From Paenibacillus sp. E222 (GTDB taxonomy: Bacteria; Bacillota; Bacilli; Paenibacillales; Paenibacillaceae), in assembly GCF_013401555.1 (NCBI RefSeq), contig NZ_CP058552.1, forward strand, positions 2,170,001-2,234,000: a DNA stretch of 64,000 nt, given 5' to 3'. Position 1 is the stretch's first letter. Each line of letters begins with the position of its first letter. Shown here piece by piece: positions 25,341-35,023 of the stretch. Made by a program: the position numbers and the translations under genes. The notes under the pieces are model-generated. The model ran no database searches and was not told where the DNA came from. It was given only the letters and a program-made list of their open reading frames with translations.

Positions 25341-27743
25341 TTATTCAACGACCAGGATACGTGGGGATGCATCTCGGATCACTCTCGAGGATACCCAGGA
25401 GCCAAGAGCTGCGGCAAGAATACTCAAGCAGGCAAATAATATGATTCCTCCCCAATTCAGGATAAGGGGAATCTGTACAATCCCGTATCCCGATAGGACT
25501 TTTTCAAGCAGACGCGGCAGCACGTACACACCGACAACGACTCCAAGTACTGCGCCGATGGTGGATATAGCTGCAACGCCCATGGCAACGGACAATCGAA
25601 TTCTTCTAGAAGTCATGCCTATGGACTTGTAAATACCGTAGGTTTTGCTTTCTTTACGAATACTGATTCGGCAGGTACTAAAAATGATGATGAACGTAAC
25701 GAGAATAAACAACAGACCGATGAGAGCCATGGGGTAAACGAAAATGCTTGCAGCTTCAGCATATACGGAATCAAGCAGGGTTTTCTGCGTGACGATGGAA
25801 GCAGAGTCTTTGAATTGTTCGTTTAACTGCTGCGCAATGGTCTCTGCCTGCGATGGATCATTGACATTGATAAAGGCTACATTGACATCCTCATAATTGG
25901 GGTTCACACTTCGCACAGCATCAACGGTAATACGCCCAGATACAGACAGGTTGGAGATAGCCTGGTAGACGCCTGTGATCATGAACGTACGCTGTTCACC
26001 CTCGATATAAAGGTCGATCAGGTCGCCCAAATCCTTGTTCAACATGCGTGCAACACCTACACCAATCGAAATTTCATTTTCACGTTCAGGATTGGTACCT
26101 CTCAATGTTTCGAATCCAAGCTCTTTGTAATTCCCATCAAGTACACTCAGGTAGAGACTGGTGGATTGGCCGGCCATTTTCGCTGATGACTCGGGACTGA
26201 CGACCCCTGTGATGTTCCCTTGCCAGCCCACATTTTTGATGCGAGGGTCCTTTTCCAGCACCTGCTTTAACTCATCCTTGGGGAAGGTAGATTTGTTCAC
26301 CACGACGGCGGCAATATTAGCATTGTCATAACCCCATTTGGCCGCCGTCTGATAAATTCCGGTAATGCTCGTCAGTACAACATATCCAAGGACAAGCACA
26401 GAGGCAGCCATCGTGGTTAACAGCAGCATCAGAACAGAGCTCTTGGTATTCTTGATCAGATTTCGAATGCCAATGACGGCGGCTACTGGCAGCCTGGCAA
26501 ATCCAACCCGGTTGGCTAGAGGCGAATTCATTCGTCGGGCCAAGCGGGTATTTTCTGTTTCCGACATACCGTAGCGGATGGCTTGAACAGGCTCGATACT
26601 GCGCGCCTTTTTGGCGTATAACACAACGAATAATATTACCAGCGCAAACAGCAGTATGCCGACTAACATGGCTGCTCCGATGCCTTCCATCGGTACATCT
26701 CCATTGCCAGTTCGCAGAGAAGACACAGAAATGTTGATAATGAATTTGGATACAAACACGCTCAGCGCCAGTCCTGGAATAACGGCAATGATGGACAGCA
26801 AAGCATATTGAATAACATAGGTACCGATTGTTCTCCCGGAGGTCAATCCCAGTGATTTCAGAATCCCTATTGTTTTGTAGTTGGCCAGAATGGCATCCGA
26901 AATGGTAAATCCAATGGTGATGAGAGCGATAACCATCATGACAGCACCCAGGAAAATCATAATGAATCCAATAATCTGATTGATAATCAGATAGAAGGAA
27001 GAGATACTCTCAAACTCCATCTTGGTTTCCAAGAAAGGGGTATGGGTCTCACTGTTGTAACGATCCCAATAGCTGGAGTTGGTTCGATAATCATCAAAAT
27101 GGATACCCATCATATAATTATCTTTTCCTGCGAGTGCCTGGAAGTCATTCTGGTAGTCTGTACTGTTCATCCAGATCCTTGCCGCATTGGTGAATGGTGC
27201 ACCGTAAGGTACATCGACTACAATCGCGGATACCCGAAGATCAAGCGCGGAGGACCCTGTTTTGAAATTAACGGTATCTCCTACGGCTATATCATAGGCA
27301 TTCGCCATTGAAGTGGGAATCCATACGCTCCCTTGTTCGGGAGCCGAACTCTGCGCACCACTCGAAAAGATCAGTTCATCGACGGCCCAGGGCGGCTGAG
27401 GGGTATTCATCATGTACAGATAAAGGTTGGGAATGTCCATGCCTTTGAAGGCGATTCCGGATAAGGTACGATACGTGAGCAAAGGTGAAACCTCAACTCC
27501 ATCCTGTTCAGCCCACCAGTCATAGACGGCTTTAGGGTCATTCAGTCCTTTATCAAACGTCAATATTTGATGGGACCCGTTGGTCCGGGTGTGCATTTCG
27601 TTGAACAGATTGCCCGTGTTGGCCAGAATAATAACCGCAGTAGATACCAGTAGTGTAGATAGCAAAATGAGCAAGGTGATAAACAGATTCTGTGTCTTAT
27701 TTTTGCTCAGGTAGGAAAGGCTCAGTTTCAACATAGCAGCCAT
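25341..27743 (-). CDS. FtsX/MacB-type ABC transporter permease
   Basis: An 800-residue membrane protein with two FtsX domains. A first helix (about 17-45) precedes a large extracytoplasmic domain. Then come clustered helices near 257-380, another helix near 430-455 followed by a second extracytoplasmic domain, and three terminal helices (about 670-790). The SIGMTSRRIRLSVAMGVAAI segment is typical. Such permeases act as mechanotransmitters, exporting or sensing peptides and lipoproteins rather than importing solutes. AAAGGAG precedes the ATG, only 3 bases after the ATPase stop. Confidence 0.92.
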   Translation of the reverse strand: MAAMLKLSLSYLSKNKTQNLFITLLILLSTLLVSTAVIILANTGNLFNEMHTRTNGSHQILTFDKGLNDPKAVYDWWAEQDGVEVSPLLTYRTLSGIAFKGMDIPNLYLYMMNTPQPPWAVDELIFSSGAQSSAPEQGSVWIPTSMANAYDIAVGDTVNFKTGSSALDLRVSAIVVDVPYGAPFTNAARIWMNSTDYQNDFQALAGKDNYMMGIHFDDYRTNSSYWDRYNSETHTPFLETKMEFESISSFYLIINQIIGFIMIFLGAVMMVIALITIGFTISDAILANYKTIGILKSLGLTSGRTIGTYVIQYALLSIIAVIPGLALSVFVSKFIINISVSSLRTGNGDVPMEGIGAAMLVGILLFALVILFVVLYAKKARSIEPVQAIRYGMSETENTRLARRMNSPLANRVGFARLPVAAVIGIRNLIKNTKSSVLMLLLTTMAASVLVLGYVVLTSITGIYQTAAKWGYDNANIAAVVVNKSTFPKDELKQVLEKDPRIKNVGWQGNITGVVSPESSAKMAGQSTSLYLSVLDGNYKELGFETLRGTNPERENEISIGVGVARMLNKDLGDLIDLYIEGEQRTFMITGVYQAISNLSVSGRITVDAVRSVNPNYEDVNVAFINVNDPSQAETIAQQLNEQFKDSASIVTQKTLLDSVYAEAASIFVYPMALIGLLFILVTFIIIFSTCRISIRKESKTYGIYKSIGMTSRRIRLSVAMGVAAISTIGAVLGVVVGVYVLPRLLEKVLSGYGIVQIPLILNWGGIILFACLSILAAALGSWVSSRVIRDASPRILVVE

Positions 27744-27746
27744 AAA

Positions 27747-28505
27747 TTACTCCTTTCCCGACACAAACGCGAAGACCATCGATTCCCGATCTTGGATCTG
27801 GTGTTCGTCATATTTGTCAAACTCGAGAATACCTCCAACCTTGCCATCCCGGATAAAGATCAGACGATCCGCCCGGCAGGCTGCCTTGATATCATGCGTA
27901 ACCATCACAACAGACTGTCCCTTTCGGTTGATATCGGTCAGGATATCCAGCACGGCTTTCCCGTGCTCATAGTTGAGGCTTCCCGTGGGTTCATCTGCAA
28001 AGATGATGTCTGGTGAATTGATCAGCGCACGTGCAATAGCTGCTCGTTGCTGCTGGCCACCCGAGGTTTGGGAGGGGAGACGGCTATTCTGTCCATCGAT
28101 ATCCATTGCCTTCATGAGGTGGGTGGAACGTGCCTTGACCTCACTTTTTTTGCTTCCGGCAATGTAACCTGGCAAAGCGATGTTATCCTGGATGGAAAGA
28201 TCGGGCACCAGATTGATACTTTGGTAGATGTAGCCGATTCTACGAGTACGGAATTCGGACATTTCCCGCTCACTATAGGCGTCAATACGCTGATCCTGAA
28301 AATAAACCTCGCCGGCTGTTACTTGGTCCAGTCCGCTTAACAGATAGAGCAGCGTTGATTTGCCTGATCCGGAATTACCCATGATGACGGTGAAATCCCC
28401 TTCATAAATATCAAGATCAACATTGCGTATGGCATGATATTGTTCGCTTCCAGTATTATATGTCTTGCATAAGTTTTGAGCGCGGATAATGGATGTTTTG
28501 GTCAA
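27747..28505 (-). CDS. ABC transporter ATPase (LolD/MacB type)
   Basis: About 253 residues with Walker [11 protein letters not shown]-loop [13 protein letters not shown], signature [11 protein letters not shown] (Thr replaces the usual Leu), Walker B IIFADEP and the LolD/MacB-typical [16 protein letters not shown]. The TTG at 28505 is chosen because GGGGAGTGA lies five bases upstream; an in-frame ATG at 28571 would add 22 residues with no ribosome binding site. It pairs with the FtsX permease downstream and follows the sensor kinase gene. Confidence 0.92.
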   Translation of the reverse strand: MTKTSIIRAQNLCKTYNTGSEQYHAIRNVDLDIYEGDFTVIMGNSGSGKSTLLYLLSGLDQVTAGEVYFQDQRIDAYSEREMSEFRTRRIGYIYQSINLVPDLSIQDNIALPGYIAGSKKSEVKARSTHLMKAMDIDGQNSRLPSQTSGGQQQRAAIARALINSPDIIFADEPTGSLNYEHGKAVLDILTDINRKGQSVVMVTHDIKAACRADRLIFIRDGKVGGILEFDKYDEHQIQDRESMVFAFVSGKE

Positions 28506-28646
28506 GCAGATCACTCCCCATGACAGTATACGATTCATTCTAATAGGGGGATGTTGAGAAAGACTTATCAAATTATGAATAAAGTATTACAGCCCTATTG
28601 GTAAATGGATTGAGATGAAAAGAAGGTTGGAAATGAACTTCTATGC

Positions 28647-30089
28647 TCAGCAGATTGGAAGAGTAAACTGAAACAGGGTGCCCTGACCCTCTTTGCTGGA
28701 AAAGGAAATATGTCCTCCATGGGCTTCGATTATACTTTTGCAGATGGACAAACCGAGACCGGTACCTTCATGTATATTCCTTGCGGAAGGTGAGGCATTT
28801 CCCCTGAAATATCGTTCAAATACAAAAGGCATATCTTGAGCTCGGATTCCCTGCCCTGAATCGGCGATACTAATCCTCAATTTACCTAAATCAAGTTCCG
28901 CGTTAATCCGAATAGAATCTCCCGGGACGGTATGTTTAAGCGCATTGGAAACCAGATTGGACAGAACCTGTTCAATTCGTATAGGGTCCATTCGGATAAG
29001 AACATTGGGAATGTGCTCCGGCTCCTCATATATCAGACTGTTCATTCGTACGATATGTCCAATAGGGTTCAACATCGTTTCAAATGCGGATCGACTGTAA
29101 ACCTCACGCGGCTCCACAGAAATCTGCCCCAGCTCCTGTAATGCATGAACAAGCAGGTCCTCGACAAGACGGGCTGTTTTGTCTGTATGTGTACGCATGA
29201 TCTCCATATATTCCTTCAGCGTCTCCTCATCAGAGCACAGTCCTTCAAGAATGGCTTCTATGTATGCTTTTACCGTTGTAATCGGGGTTTTGAGTTCATG
29301 GGATATATTCGTAATCAGTTCTTTTTGTGCTTTTTCTTGTCTAATACGCTGCTCACTCAAATGCATGATTTCCGTGCGCATCAAATCCAGCATGGCATAA
29401 AGTTCGCCCATCTCATCCATCCGGTTATACTGAATCTGGTCATTATACTGCCCTTTGAGAATGGATTCCGCATGTTGTTTCAACTGATGGATGGGGGACA
29501 ACATCCGTTTTCTGATCTTACGCTTCATGAATATGAGGAGGAATCCTAGGAGGATAGAGATGATAACCAGGGTTCCCAGAACGAAAAAAGTGAATGTAGA
29601 GGACTTTTGGACGATGACAAGTGATTGTGGAATCGTAAAAATGGCATTGCCAATCTGCCCGCCACCCGGTCCATCCATCACAGGGAAGGCAAGGTTCAGC
29701 GACTGGCTTCCGTCCATGGCCACCAATGCATGATTCAGATCATAATGCAAAGCAGATCGCAAATTGATCTGTGTTCCCTCGGAGGAAGGAGAGGAGGACA
29801 GTATCACCATTCCGTCCAATCCGACATAGTCGAAGTCAAGGCCGCTTTTATCAGCGATGAAGCGCAGTTGATCTCGAAGATCCGGCTCATTTAATCGTTC
29901 ATGGTTTTGCTCCAGTTGAAGCAGAATCGGGTTAACCCTGAGACGAACCTGATTTATGGCCAGATTTGTCTCACCTGAGTGTCTTCCAATGAGCAAATTA
30001 AGAAAGAAGACAAGGCTGCATCCAATCAGAATAACTAGGAGAGTCAATGAAGTTTTGAGCCAGCGTTTGGTCCAGGTGGATAATGACAT
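28647..30089 (-). CDS. Membrane sensor histidine kinase
   Basis: A 480-residue kinase: TM1 (about 13-33), an extracytoplasmic sensor region (34-165), TM2 (166-187), HAMP (about 188-245), a HisKA dimerisation segment with H264 in NISHELKTPI, and a HATPase domain with NLVSNALKHT, DSGQGI and GTGLGLSI. It phosphorylates the response regulator encoded 20 bases upstream. Its position just before the ABC transporter and lipoprotein genes suggests envelope or antimicrobial-peptide stress sensing (inference). Confidence 0.94.
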   Translation of the reverse strand: MSLSTWTKRWLKTSLTLLVILIGCSLVFFLNLLIGRHSGETNLAINQVRLRVNPILLQLEQNHERLNEPDLRDQLRFIADKSGLDFDYVGLDGMVILSSSPSSEGTQINLRSALHYDLNHALVAMDGSQSLNLAFPVMDGPGGGQIGNAIFTIPQSLVIVQKSSTFTFFVLGTLVIISILLGFLLIFMKRKIRKRMLSPIHQLKQHAESILKGQYNDQIQYNRMDEMGELYAMLDLMRTEIMHLSEQRIRQEKAQKELITNISHELKTPITTVKAYIEAILEGLCSDEETLKEYMEIMRTHTDKTARLVEDLLVHALQELGQISVEPREVYSRSAFETMLNPIGHIVRMNSLIYEEPEHIPNVLIRMDPIRIEQVLSNLVSNALKHTVPGDSIRINAELDLGKLRISIADSGQGIRAQDMPFVFERYFRGNASPSARNIHEGTGLGLSICKSIIEAHGGHISFSSKEGQGTLFQFTLPIC

Positions 30090-30109
30090 GTAGTGGTCTC
30101 CATTCCTGC

Positions 30110-30808
30110 TTATTCATAATTGAATTTGTATCCGACGCCCCACACCGTCTTCAGAACAGAAGGATGGGAAGGGTCTGCCTCAATTTTCTCTCTTAATCTG
30201 CGTATGTACACAGTAACGGTATTCTCATCGCCGTAGGCGGCATATCCCCAGATCGCATCAAGCAATTGGGATTTGGAAAAAACCTGATTTTTGTGATTTG
30301 CCAGATGAAACAGCAATTCAAACTCCTTAGCGGAGAGAGAAACCTCATTCCCGTCGACGGTGACCTTATAGGCTTTCTTGTCAATTTGGAGGTTACCCAG
30401 ACGCAGTATATGGGTGTGATCTTGTTCTGTGCTCACACTATCATATCGTCTGAAATGAGCATTGATGCGGGCGAGTAACTCGCTTAGGGAGAATGGTTTG
30501 GTCATATAGTCATCCGCCCCGAATCCAAGCCCGAGCACCTTATCCGTATCACTTCCCCTCGCACTCAGAATGAGAATGGGGATGTTATTTCGTCTCCGAA
30601 TTTCGCGGCATACATCAATGCCATCCATATCCGGAAGCATGATGTCCAGAATGATATAATCCGGCTGCAACATTTCCATCATCTGCAGGCCGTCCTGGCC
30701 ATTACCGGCTACTGCCGCTTCATACTGATTCTTCGTCAAGTAGTCTCGTAGAATACGCGAGATATCGTGCTCATCCTCGATAATGAGAATTTTACGTTTA
30801 GAATTCAT
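30110..30808 (-). CDS. OmpR/PhoB-family response regulator
   Basis: A 232-residue protein with a receiver domain (acidic pair in IIEDEHD, phosphoacceptor D55 in IILDIMLPDMDG, conserved Lys in MTKPFSLSELLARI) and a winged-helix output domain ending in TVYIRRLREKIEADPSHPSVLKTVWGVGYKF. It is the first gene of a five-gene unit: regulator, kinase, ATPase, permease, lipoprotein. GGAG precedes the ATG. It most likely activates its own operon. Confidence 0.95.
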   Translation of the reverse strand: MNSKRKILIIEDEHDISRILRDYLTKNQYEAAVAGNGQDGLQMMEMLQPDYIILDIMLPDMDGIDVCREIRRRNNIPILILSARGSDTDKVLGLGFGADDYMTKPFSLSELLARINAHFRRYDSVSTEQDHTHILRLGNLQIDKKAYKVTVDGNEVSLSAKEFELLFHLANHKNQVFSKSQLLDAIWGYAAYGDENTVTVYIRRLREKIEADPSHPSVLKTVWGVGYKFNYE

Positions 30809-30899
30809 GTTAAATCGCTCCAGATAGTAGAGTGGTAGAGTATAAGACTAACCTATGTATGAAATTGTAAGAATACTATATTTTAACTATACAGGTTTG

Positions 30900-30919
30900 T
30901 TCCCATGAAGTCATGGGAA
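30900..30919. promoter_or_regulatory. 20-bp near-perfect palindrome upstream of the response regulator
   Basis: TTCCCATGA-AG-TCATGGGAA has 9-bp arms and lies about 90 bases upstream of the regulator start, beyond the end of the AraC gene. The bound protein is unknown; OmpR-type regulators usually prefer direct repeats, so another factor is possible. Confidence 0.45.
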
Positions 30920-30947
30920 GTGAAAGAGGTTTTGGGAAGAAGTTTCG

Positions 30948-30984
30948 GAAAAAGAAAGCAGCCGATTGAAAATCAGCTGCTTTC
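30948..30984 (-). terminator. Terminator of the AraC gene (minus strand)
   Basis: GAAAGCAGC and GCTGCTTTC (30954-30962, 30976-30984) form a 9-bp stem with an inner GATT/AATC pairing. On the minus strand the stem is followed by TTTTT. Confidence 0.88.
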
Positions 30985-31022
30985 ATCCTGAAATAAGGAG
31001 AGAATTTGAAATTCAATGGCAC

Positions 31023-31841
31023 CTAGACATGCTCCAAATCGATGGATTGATGGGCCTGGGATTTGAGATATTCAGCCGGGGACATTCCAAAATGGGATCG
31101 GAATACCCGATGAAAATAGGAATAGCTTGCAAAGCCGCATGTTTCGGCAATATGCTCCAAGGTCATATCGCTGTACTTCATACGCTCTAAGGCAGCGTTC
31201 AGCCGAATCTCAATTGCATACTGAATCATCGTTTGTCCATAGTGCTCCTTAAACAATCGAACTGCACGAGACAGGCTAAGTCCTGCGTAGCGGGCGGCTT
31301 CTTCGAGTTTAAATGTGACAGTAGCATGTTCTTCAATGAATCGTTTCAGCTTCAGTGTCGAGGACACAGAACGATCCGTCTGGATATTCTCCTTGATGGC
31401 CCGATCGATATACAGGCACAAACCGCGCAGCAGTGCATCACTCAGTTCTATATTTTCCTCCAGCGGTCCACGCCGTTTCTCCAGGAGCATATTGCGCCAG
31501 AGGCTGATCAATTTATCATCCAGTCCGATGTGGCTCACCGTGGATCGATGGTGACGCTTCCACCAGCTATCAATCCATTCCCCTTCACAGAACAAGTAAT
31601 AGTCTCCGCTGGACAACCTGCCCTCCTTGTGAGGCTCTTCTACCACAAGGTGATAATCGTCCCCGGGTTTGAGCAGCAGTAAATCCCCGCCAGTCATCTT
31701 AAATTCTTCATCCTGCACATATACCTTGCAAGAACCTTCAGTTTGCAGACGGAACAGATAAGTCTGCAACTCGCCCTTCATATTATGGTTGAACGCCTTG
31801 TAATGATATGAGTAATCACAGATCAGCACTGAGGTTTCCAA
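31023..31841 (-). CDS. AraC-family transcriptional regulator
   Basis: A 272-residue regulator with an N-terminal cupin-like sensor (about 1-130; FRLQTEGSCKVYVQDEEFKMTGGDLLLLKPGDDY) and a C-terminal double HTH (about 165-268; LEEAARYAGLSLSRAVRLFKEHYG, LEHIAETCGFASYSYFHRVFRSHFGMSPAEYL). It starts with TTG at 31841, with GGAGG 9 bases upstream. It is divergent from the sugar isomerase/dehydrogenase pair at 31985, which it probably controls. An AT-rich repeat CAAATTT-AA-AAATTTG (31855-31870) overlaps its ribosome binding site. Confidence 0.93.
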   Translation of the reverse strand: METSVLICDYSYHYKAFNHNMKGELQTYLFRLQTEGSCKVYVQDEEFKMTGGDLLLLKPGDDYHLVVEEPHKEGRLSSGDYYLFCEGEWIDSWWKRHHRSTVSHIGLDDKLISLWRNMLLEKRRGPLEENIELSDALLRGLCLYIDRAIKENIQTDRSVSSTLKLKRFIEEHATVTFKLEEAARYAGLSLSRAVRLFKEHYGQTMIQYAIEIRLNAALERMKYSDMTLEHIAETCGFASYSYFHRVFRSHFGMSPAEYLKSQAHQSIDLEHV

Positions 31842-31984
31842 ATGATGTATCCTCCAAATTTAAAAATTTGATCAGATAGTTCATGTTCTGACGATATTGT
31901 ATATGTTCATTCTAGCCTGTTTTGCGTTAGGATGATACCAGATAGAGCAATGAAAGCAAATTTGAGAGCAGAGGTGCATCTATT

Positions 31985-32761
31985 ATGAAAAAACTTAATA
32001 TTGGTTTGCAATTGTTTACACTCCGTGATGAAACTGCAGCAGATTTCCGTGGAACGTTGCGCAAAGTAGCAGAGCTTGGTTATGAAGGTGTTGAATTCGC
32101 CGGATATGGTGACATTCCTGCCGAAGAAATGAAAGCGCTATTGGATGAGCTTGGACTAAAAGGTTTTAGCAGCCACGTTTCATTGCATGCCATGCGTGAA
32201 GATTTGCAACAACAAATCGATTACCTCAAAACGATTGGGGCTCAATATATGATCTGCCCTTACCTGATGCCTGAAGATCGTCCAGAGAATGCAGAAGGCT
32301 GGACCAAACTGTTCAACGAATTGCAGCAATATGGTGCTGAAGCGACTAAACAAGGTCTGATCTTCGGTTATCATAACCATGATTTTGAATTCCACGGTCA
32401 GGTTGGCGACGAAAATGCCTTTGATGCGATGTTTGCTCAAACGACACCTGAAGCGGTTCAAGTGGAAATGGACGTATGTTGGGTACAATTTGCCGGACAA
32501 AATCCGATTGAGTATATCAACAAATATGCAGGCCGTCTGCCGTTGCTTCACTTGAAAGACTTCAGCAAAGATGAACAGGGCCAGATGAAGACATTGGAAC
32601 TGGGACAAGGTTCCGTTAATCTGCCAGCTGTCATTGAAGCGGCTACAAGTGCAGGTGTAGAATGGCTGATCGTGGAACAGGACGTTTGCCAGAATCCACC
32701 GCTTGAAAGCGTAGCCAACAGCCACAACTGGTTGAAGCAAAATTACTTGAACCAATTCTAA
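31985..32761 (+). CDS. Sugar phosphate isomerase/epimerase (xylose-isomerase-like TIM barrel)
   Basis: A 258-residue AP-endonuclease-2/IolE-type barrel: LQLFTLRDE at the start, VEFAGYGD, IFGYHNHDFEF, a metal-ligand strand VQVEMDVCWVQFAG, LLHLKDF and a final WLIVEQD. Members interconvert or dehydrate keto-sugars and inososes; the exact substrate is unknown. It is followed 27 bases later by a Gfo/Idh/MocA dehydrogenase, a pairing common in inositol and rare-sugar catabolism. GAGGTG precedes the ATG. Confidence 0.9.
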   Translation: MKKLNIGLQLFTLRDETAADFRGTLRKVAELGYEGVEFAGYGDIPAEEMKALLDELGLKGFSSHVSLHAMREDLQQQIDYLKTIGAQYMICPYLMPEDRPENAEGWTKLFNELQQYGAEATKQGLIFGYHNHDFEFHGQVGDENAFDAMFAQTTPEAVQVEMDVCWVQFAGQNPIEYINKYAGRLPLLHLKDFSKDEQGQMKTLELGQGSVNLPAVIEAATSAGVEWLIVEQDVCQNPPLESVANSHNWLKQNYLNQF

Positions 32762-32788
32762 TTTAATTGTCAAAGGAGACATTTATAC

Positions 32789-33808
32789 ATGAGTAAAATT
32801 AAAGTTGCTGTATTCGGCTGTGGTGCTATTGCCGAGCGCAGACATATTCCAGAGTATGCTGCCAATGAGAACGTAGAACTTGTCGCATTTGCCGATCCGA
32901 TCGTGGAGCGTGCGGAGAAGATGGCCGAAACTTACGGCGGTAAAGCTTACTCCAGCTACGAAGAATTGCTTGCAAACGAAGAAGTGGATGCAGTCAGCGT
33001 TTGTACGCCGAACTATCTGCATGCCTCGATGGCCATTGCTGCTGCAAATGCCGGTAAACATGTACTGGTGGAAAAACCGATGGCGGTTACAACCGAAGAA
33101 GGCGAGCAAATGATTGAAGCTGCCAAGAAAAACGGTGTGTATCTGATGGTTGGACACAACCAGCGCTTGATGCCTCCACACGTGAAAGCCAAAGAAATCT
33201 TGGACTCCGGCAAACTTGGCAAAGTCCTGAATTTCCGTACTTCCTTTGGTCATCCGGGTCCGGAAGGCTGGAGCGTAGACGGTGCAGAAAGCTGGTTCTT
33301 CCGCAAAGAAGAAGCGATTATGGGTGCCATGGGTGACCTGGGCGTGCACAAATCGGACTTTATTCGTTATTTGTTGAATGACGAAGTATCCGAAGTTGCT
33401 GGTTTTATCAGCACATTGCACAAGGAAAACACCAAAGTTGACGATAACGCGACATGCTTGCTTCGTATGAAGAGCGGTGCAATCGGTACGCTGGTAGCGA
33501 GCTGGACACAATACAGAGCAGGAGATAACAGTACGGTTCTGTGGTGTGAAAATGGTGTGATGAAGATCGGAACGGTAGAAGGCGACGAGGTTATTGTTGA
33601 GCTGACTAACGGTACGGTTGAAACATACAAAGTTGGCGCAATGGCTACCAACGAGAAACAAGTACCGAGCGGCGTTATTGACGCATTTGTAGAGTCGATT
33701 GTAACGCAAACACCGCCAAGCATTTCCGGTGAAGAAGGTCTGCGTTCCCTGCAAGTGATTCTGGCAGCATTCGAATCCGAAAAAACGGGTCAGATCGTGA
33801 AGCTGTAA
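32789..33808 (+). CDS. Gfo/Idh/MocA-family NAD(P)-dependent oxidoreductase
   Basis: A 339-residue dehydrogenase with an N-terminal Rossmann domain (KVAVFGCGAIAERRHIPEY, then VSVCTPNYLHASMAIAAANAGKHVLVEKPMA, where the Lys of EKP is catalytic) and a C-terminal substrate domain (MGDLGVHKSDFIRYLL). It probably oxidises a sugar or sugar alcohol and works with the isomerase just upstream. AAAGGAG precedes the ATG. A terminator-like hairpin follows. Confidence 0.93.
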   Translation: MSKIKVAVFGCGAIAERRHIPEYAANENVELVAFADPIVERAEKMAETYGGKAYSSYEELLANEEVDAVSVCTPNYLHASMAIAAANAGKHVLVEKPMAVTTEEGEQMIEAAKKNGVYLMVGHNQRLMPPHVKAKEILDSGKLGKVLNFRTSFGHPGPEGWSVDGAESWFFRKEEAIMGAMGDLGVHKSDFIRYLLNDEVSEVAGFISTLHKENTKVDDNATCLLRMKSGAIGTLVASWTQYRAGDNSTVLWCENGVMKIGTVEGDEVIVELTNGTVETYKVGAMATNEKQVPSGVIDAFVESIVTQTPPSISGEEGLRSLQVILAAFESEKTGQIVKL

Positions 33809-33859
33809 TCGTAACGATATCATCGTCATTACTTTAATTCGTTTGACTATCTAATATTA

Positions 33860-33908
33860 AAAAGGGGTTACCTCCAGAGAAATATTTCTGGCGGGTAGTC
33901 TCTTTTTA
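33860..33908 (+). terminator. Terminator of the isomerase-dehydrogenase pair
   Basis: An imperfect hairpin built on CCAGAGA/TTTCTGG with outer GGTTACC/GGGTAGTC pairing, followed by TCTTTTTATT. Confidence 0.65.
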
Positions 33909-33976
33909 TTACTTTTCTCATGACAACCAGGATGGCTTGAATACGTAATGATGTTAAACCGATAGTTGGAATCTCA

Positions 33977-34019
33977 AAAGGGACTGACCACCGCGACATT
34001 GCGGATAAGTCAGCCCCTT
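33977..34019 (-). terminator. Terminator of the aldo/keto reductase operon (minus strand)
   Basis: AAGGGGCTGAC and GTCAGTCCCTTTT on the minus strand form an 8-11 bp stem ending in T residues; the loop is about 20 bases. Confidence 0.7.
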
Positions 34020-34054
34020 AACCTTTAAGGTTGGGTCACAAAGCATATTTAAAT

Positions 34055-35002
34055 TTAAACGCTTGGCTTCACATGACTGCCCAGGTCCAGCCAATCCAGT
34101 TCCTCACGGGTTAATGTGATGCGAGAACCTTCGTCACAGGAGAGCAGTTCCGCCCGATTTTGAGCGCCAATCAGCGCACATGTCGGGAAGGGTTGGTTCA
34201 ATACATAAGCAAGTGCAATCTGAATTGGCGTGGTATTTTTCGACGCTGCCAATTGTTCCGCCCGGTGCAAACGTTCCCAGTTGCCGTCACTGTAAAATAC
34301 ACGAACAAGATCTTCATTATCCCGCACTTCAGGTGTGAATCGTCCGGTAAAGAAGCCGCGAGCCTGGGATGACCAAGACAGCAATGGAAGCTTGGTGCGC
34401 TCATGCCATGCCAACGTTTCTTCGTCTGCCGATACACATCCTGCCCAGAACGGTTCGTTTGCTTTGGCAAGACTGAGGTTAGGACTGCTGAATGTGAAAC
34501 CTTTCAGACCGTTAGCTGCAGCATAAGCGTTAGCTTCCTCCAGCCGCTGCCAGGTCCAGTTGGAGGCGCCAATCGCGCCGATTTTGCCGGATTCAATATG
34601 TTCATTCAACGCTTCGAGAATTACGCCAACCGGAATGTTGGGATCGTCCCGATGCAGGGCATATAGCTCCACATGTTCCGTTTGCAACCGTTCCAGACTG
34701 GTAAGAAGGTCGCTGCGGATAGCATCAGCGTTAACGCGTGGGCCGTTCTGGTCATGATGCGCACCTTTGGTCAAAATAACGATCTCGTTACGGTTACCCC
34801 GTTCCTGCATATAACGTCCGAGCACTTCTTCACTCTGCCCGCCACAATAAATATGCGCGGAGTCAACGGTATTACCGCCAATCGCCAGGAATGCATCCAT
34901 GTTCGTAGCTGCTTTTTCATAGGCATCATGGTAGAAATAATCGGTTCCTTTAATTAATCGGGAGATAGGTTTGCCTGCACCAGCAATTTCAATGTATTCC
35001 AT
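34055..35002 (-). CDS. Aldo/keto reductase
   Basis: A 315-residue TIM-barrel NADPH oxidoreductase with the catalytic tetrad visible: Asp and Tyr in NTVDSAHIYCGGQSEEVLG, Lys in VILTKGAHH and His in VELYALHRDD. The coenzyme end includes PIQIALAYVLNQPFPTCALIGAQ. It is 21 bases downstream of a Gfo/Idh/MocA gene in one operon, so it probably takes part in the same sugar conversion. Confidence 0.93.
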   Translation of the reverse strand: MEYIEIAGAGKPISRLIKGTDYFYHDAYEKAATNMDAFLAIGGNTVDSAHIYCGGQSEEVLGRYMQERGNRNEIVILTKGAHHDQNGPRVNADAIRSDLLTSLERLQTEHVELYALHRDDPNIPVGVILEALNEHIESGKIGAIGASNWTWQRLEEANAYAAANGLKGFTFSSPNLSLAKANEPFWAGCVSADEETLAWHERTKLPLLSWSSQARGFFTGRFTPEVRDNEDLVRVFYSDGNWERLHRAEQLAASKNTTPIQIALAYVLNQPFPTCALIGAQNRAELLSCDEGSRITLTREELDWLDLGSHVKPSV

Positions 35003-35023
35003 AATTCAGTTCATCCTCTCTTT

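Noticed and set aside
32783..33829. Long open frame opposite the Gfo/Idh/MocA gene
   Set aside because: Covers the same bases as a well-supported oxidoreductase, with no ribosome binding site and shadow-type composition.
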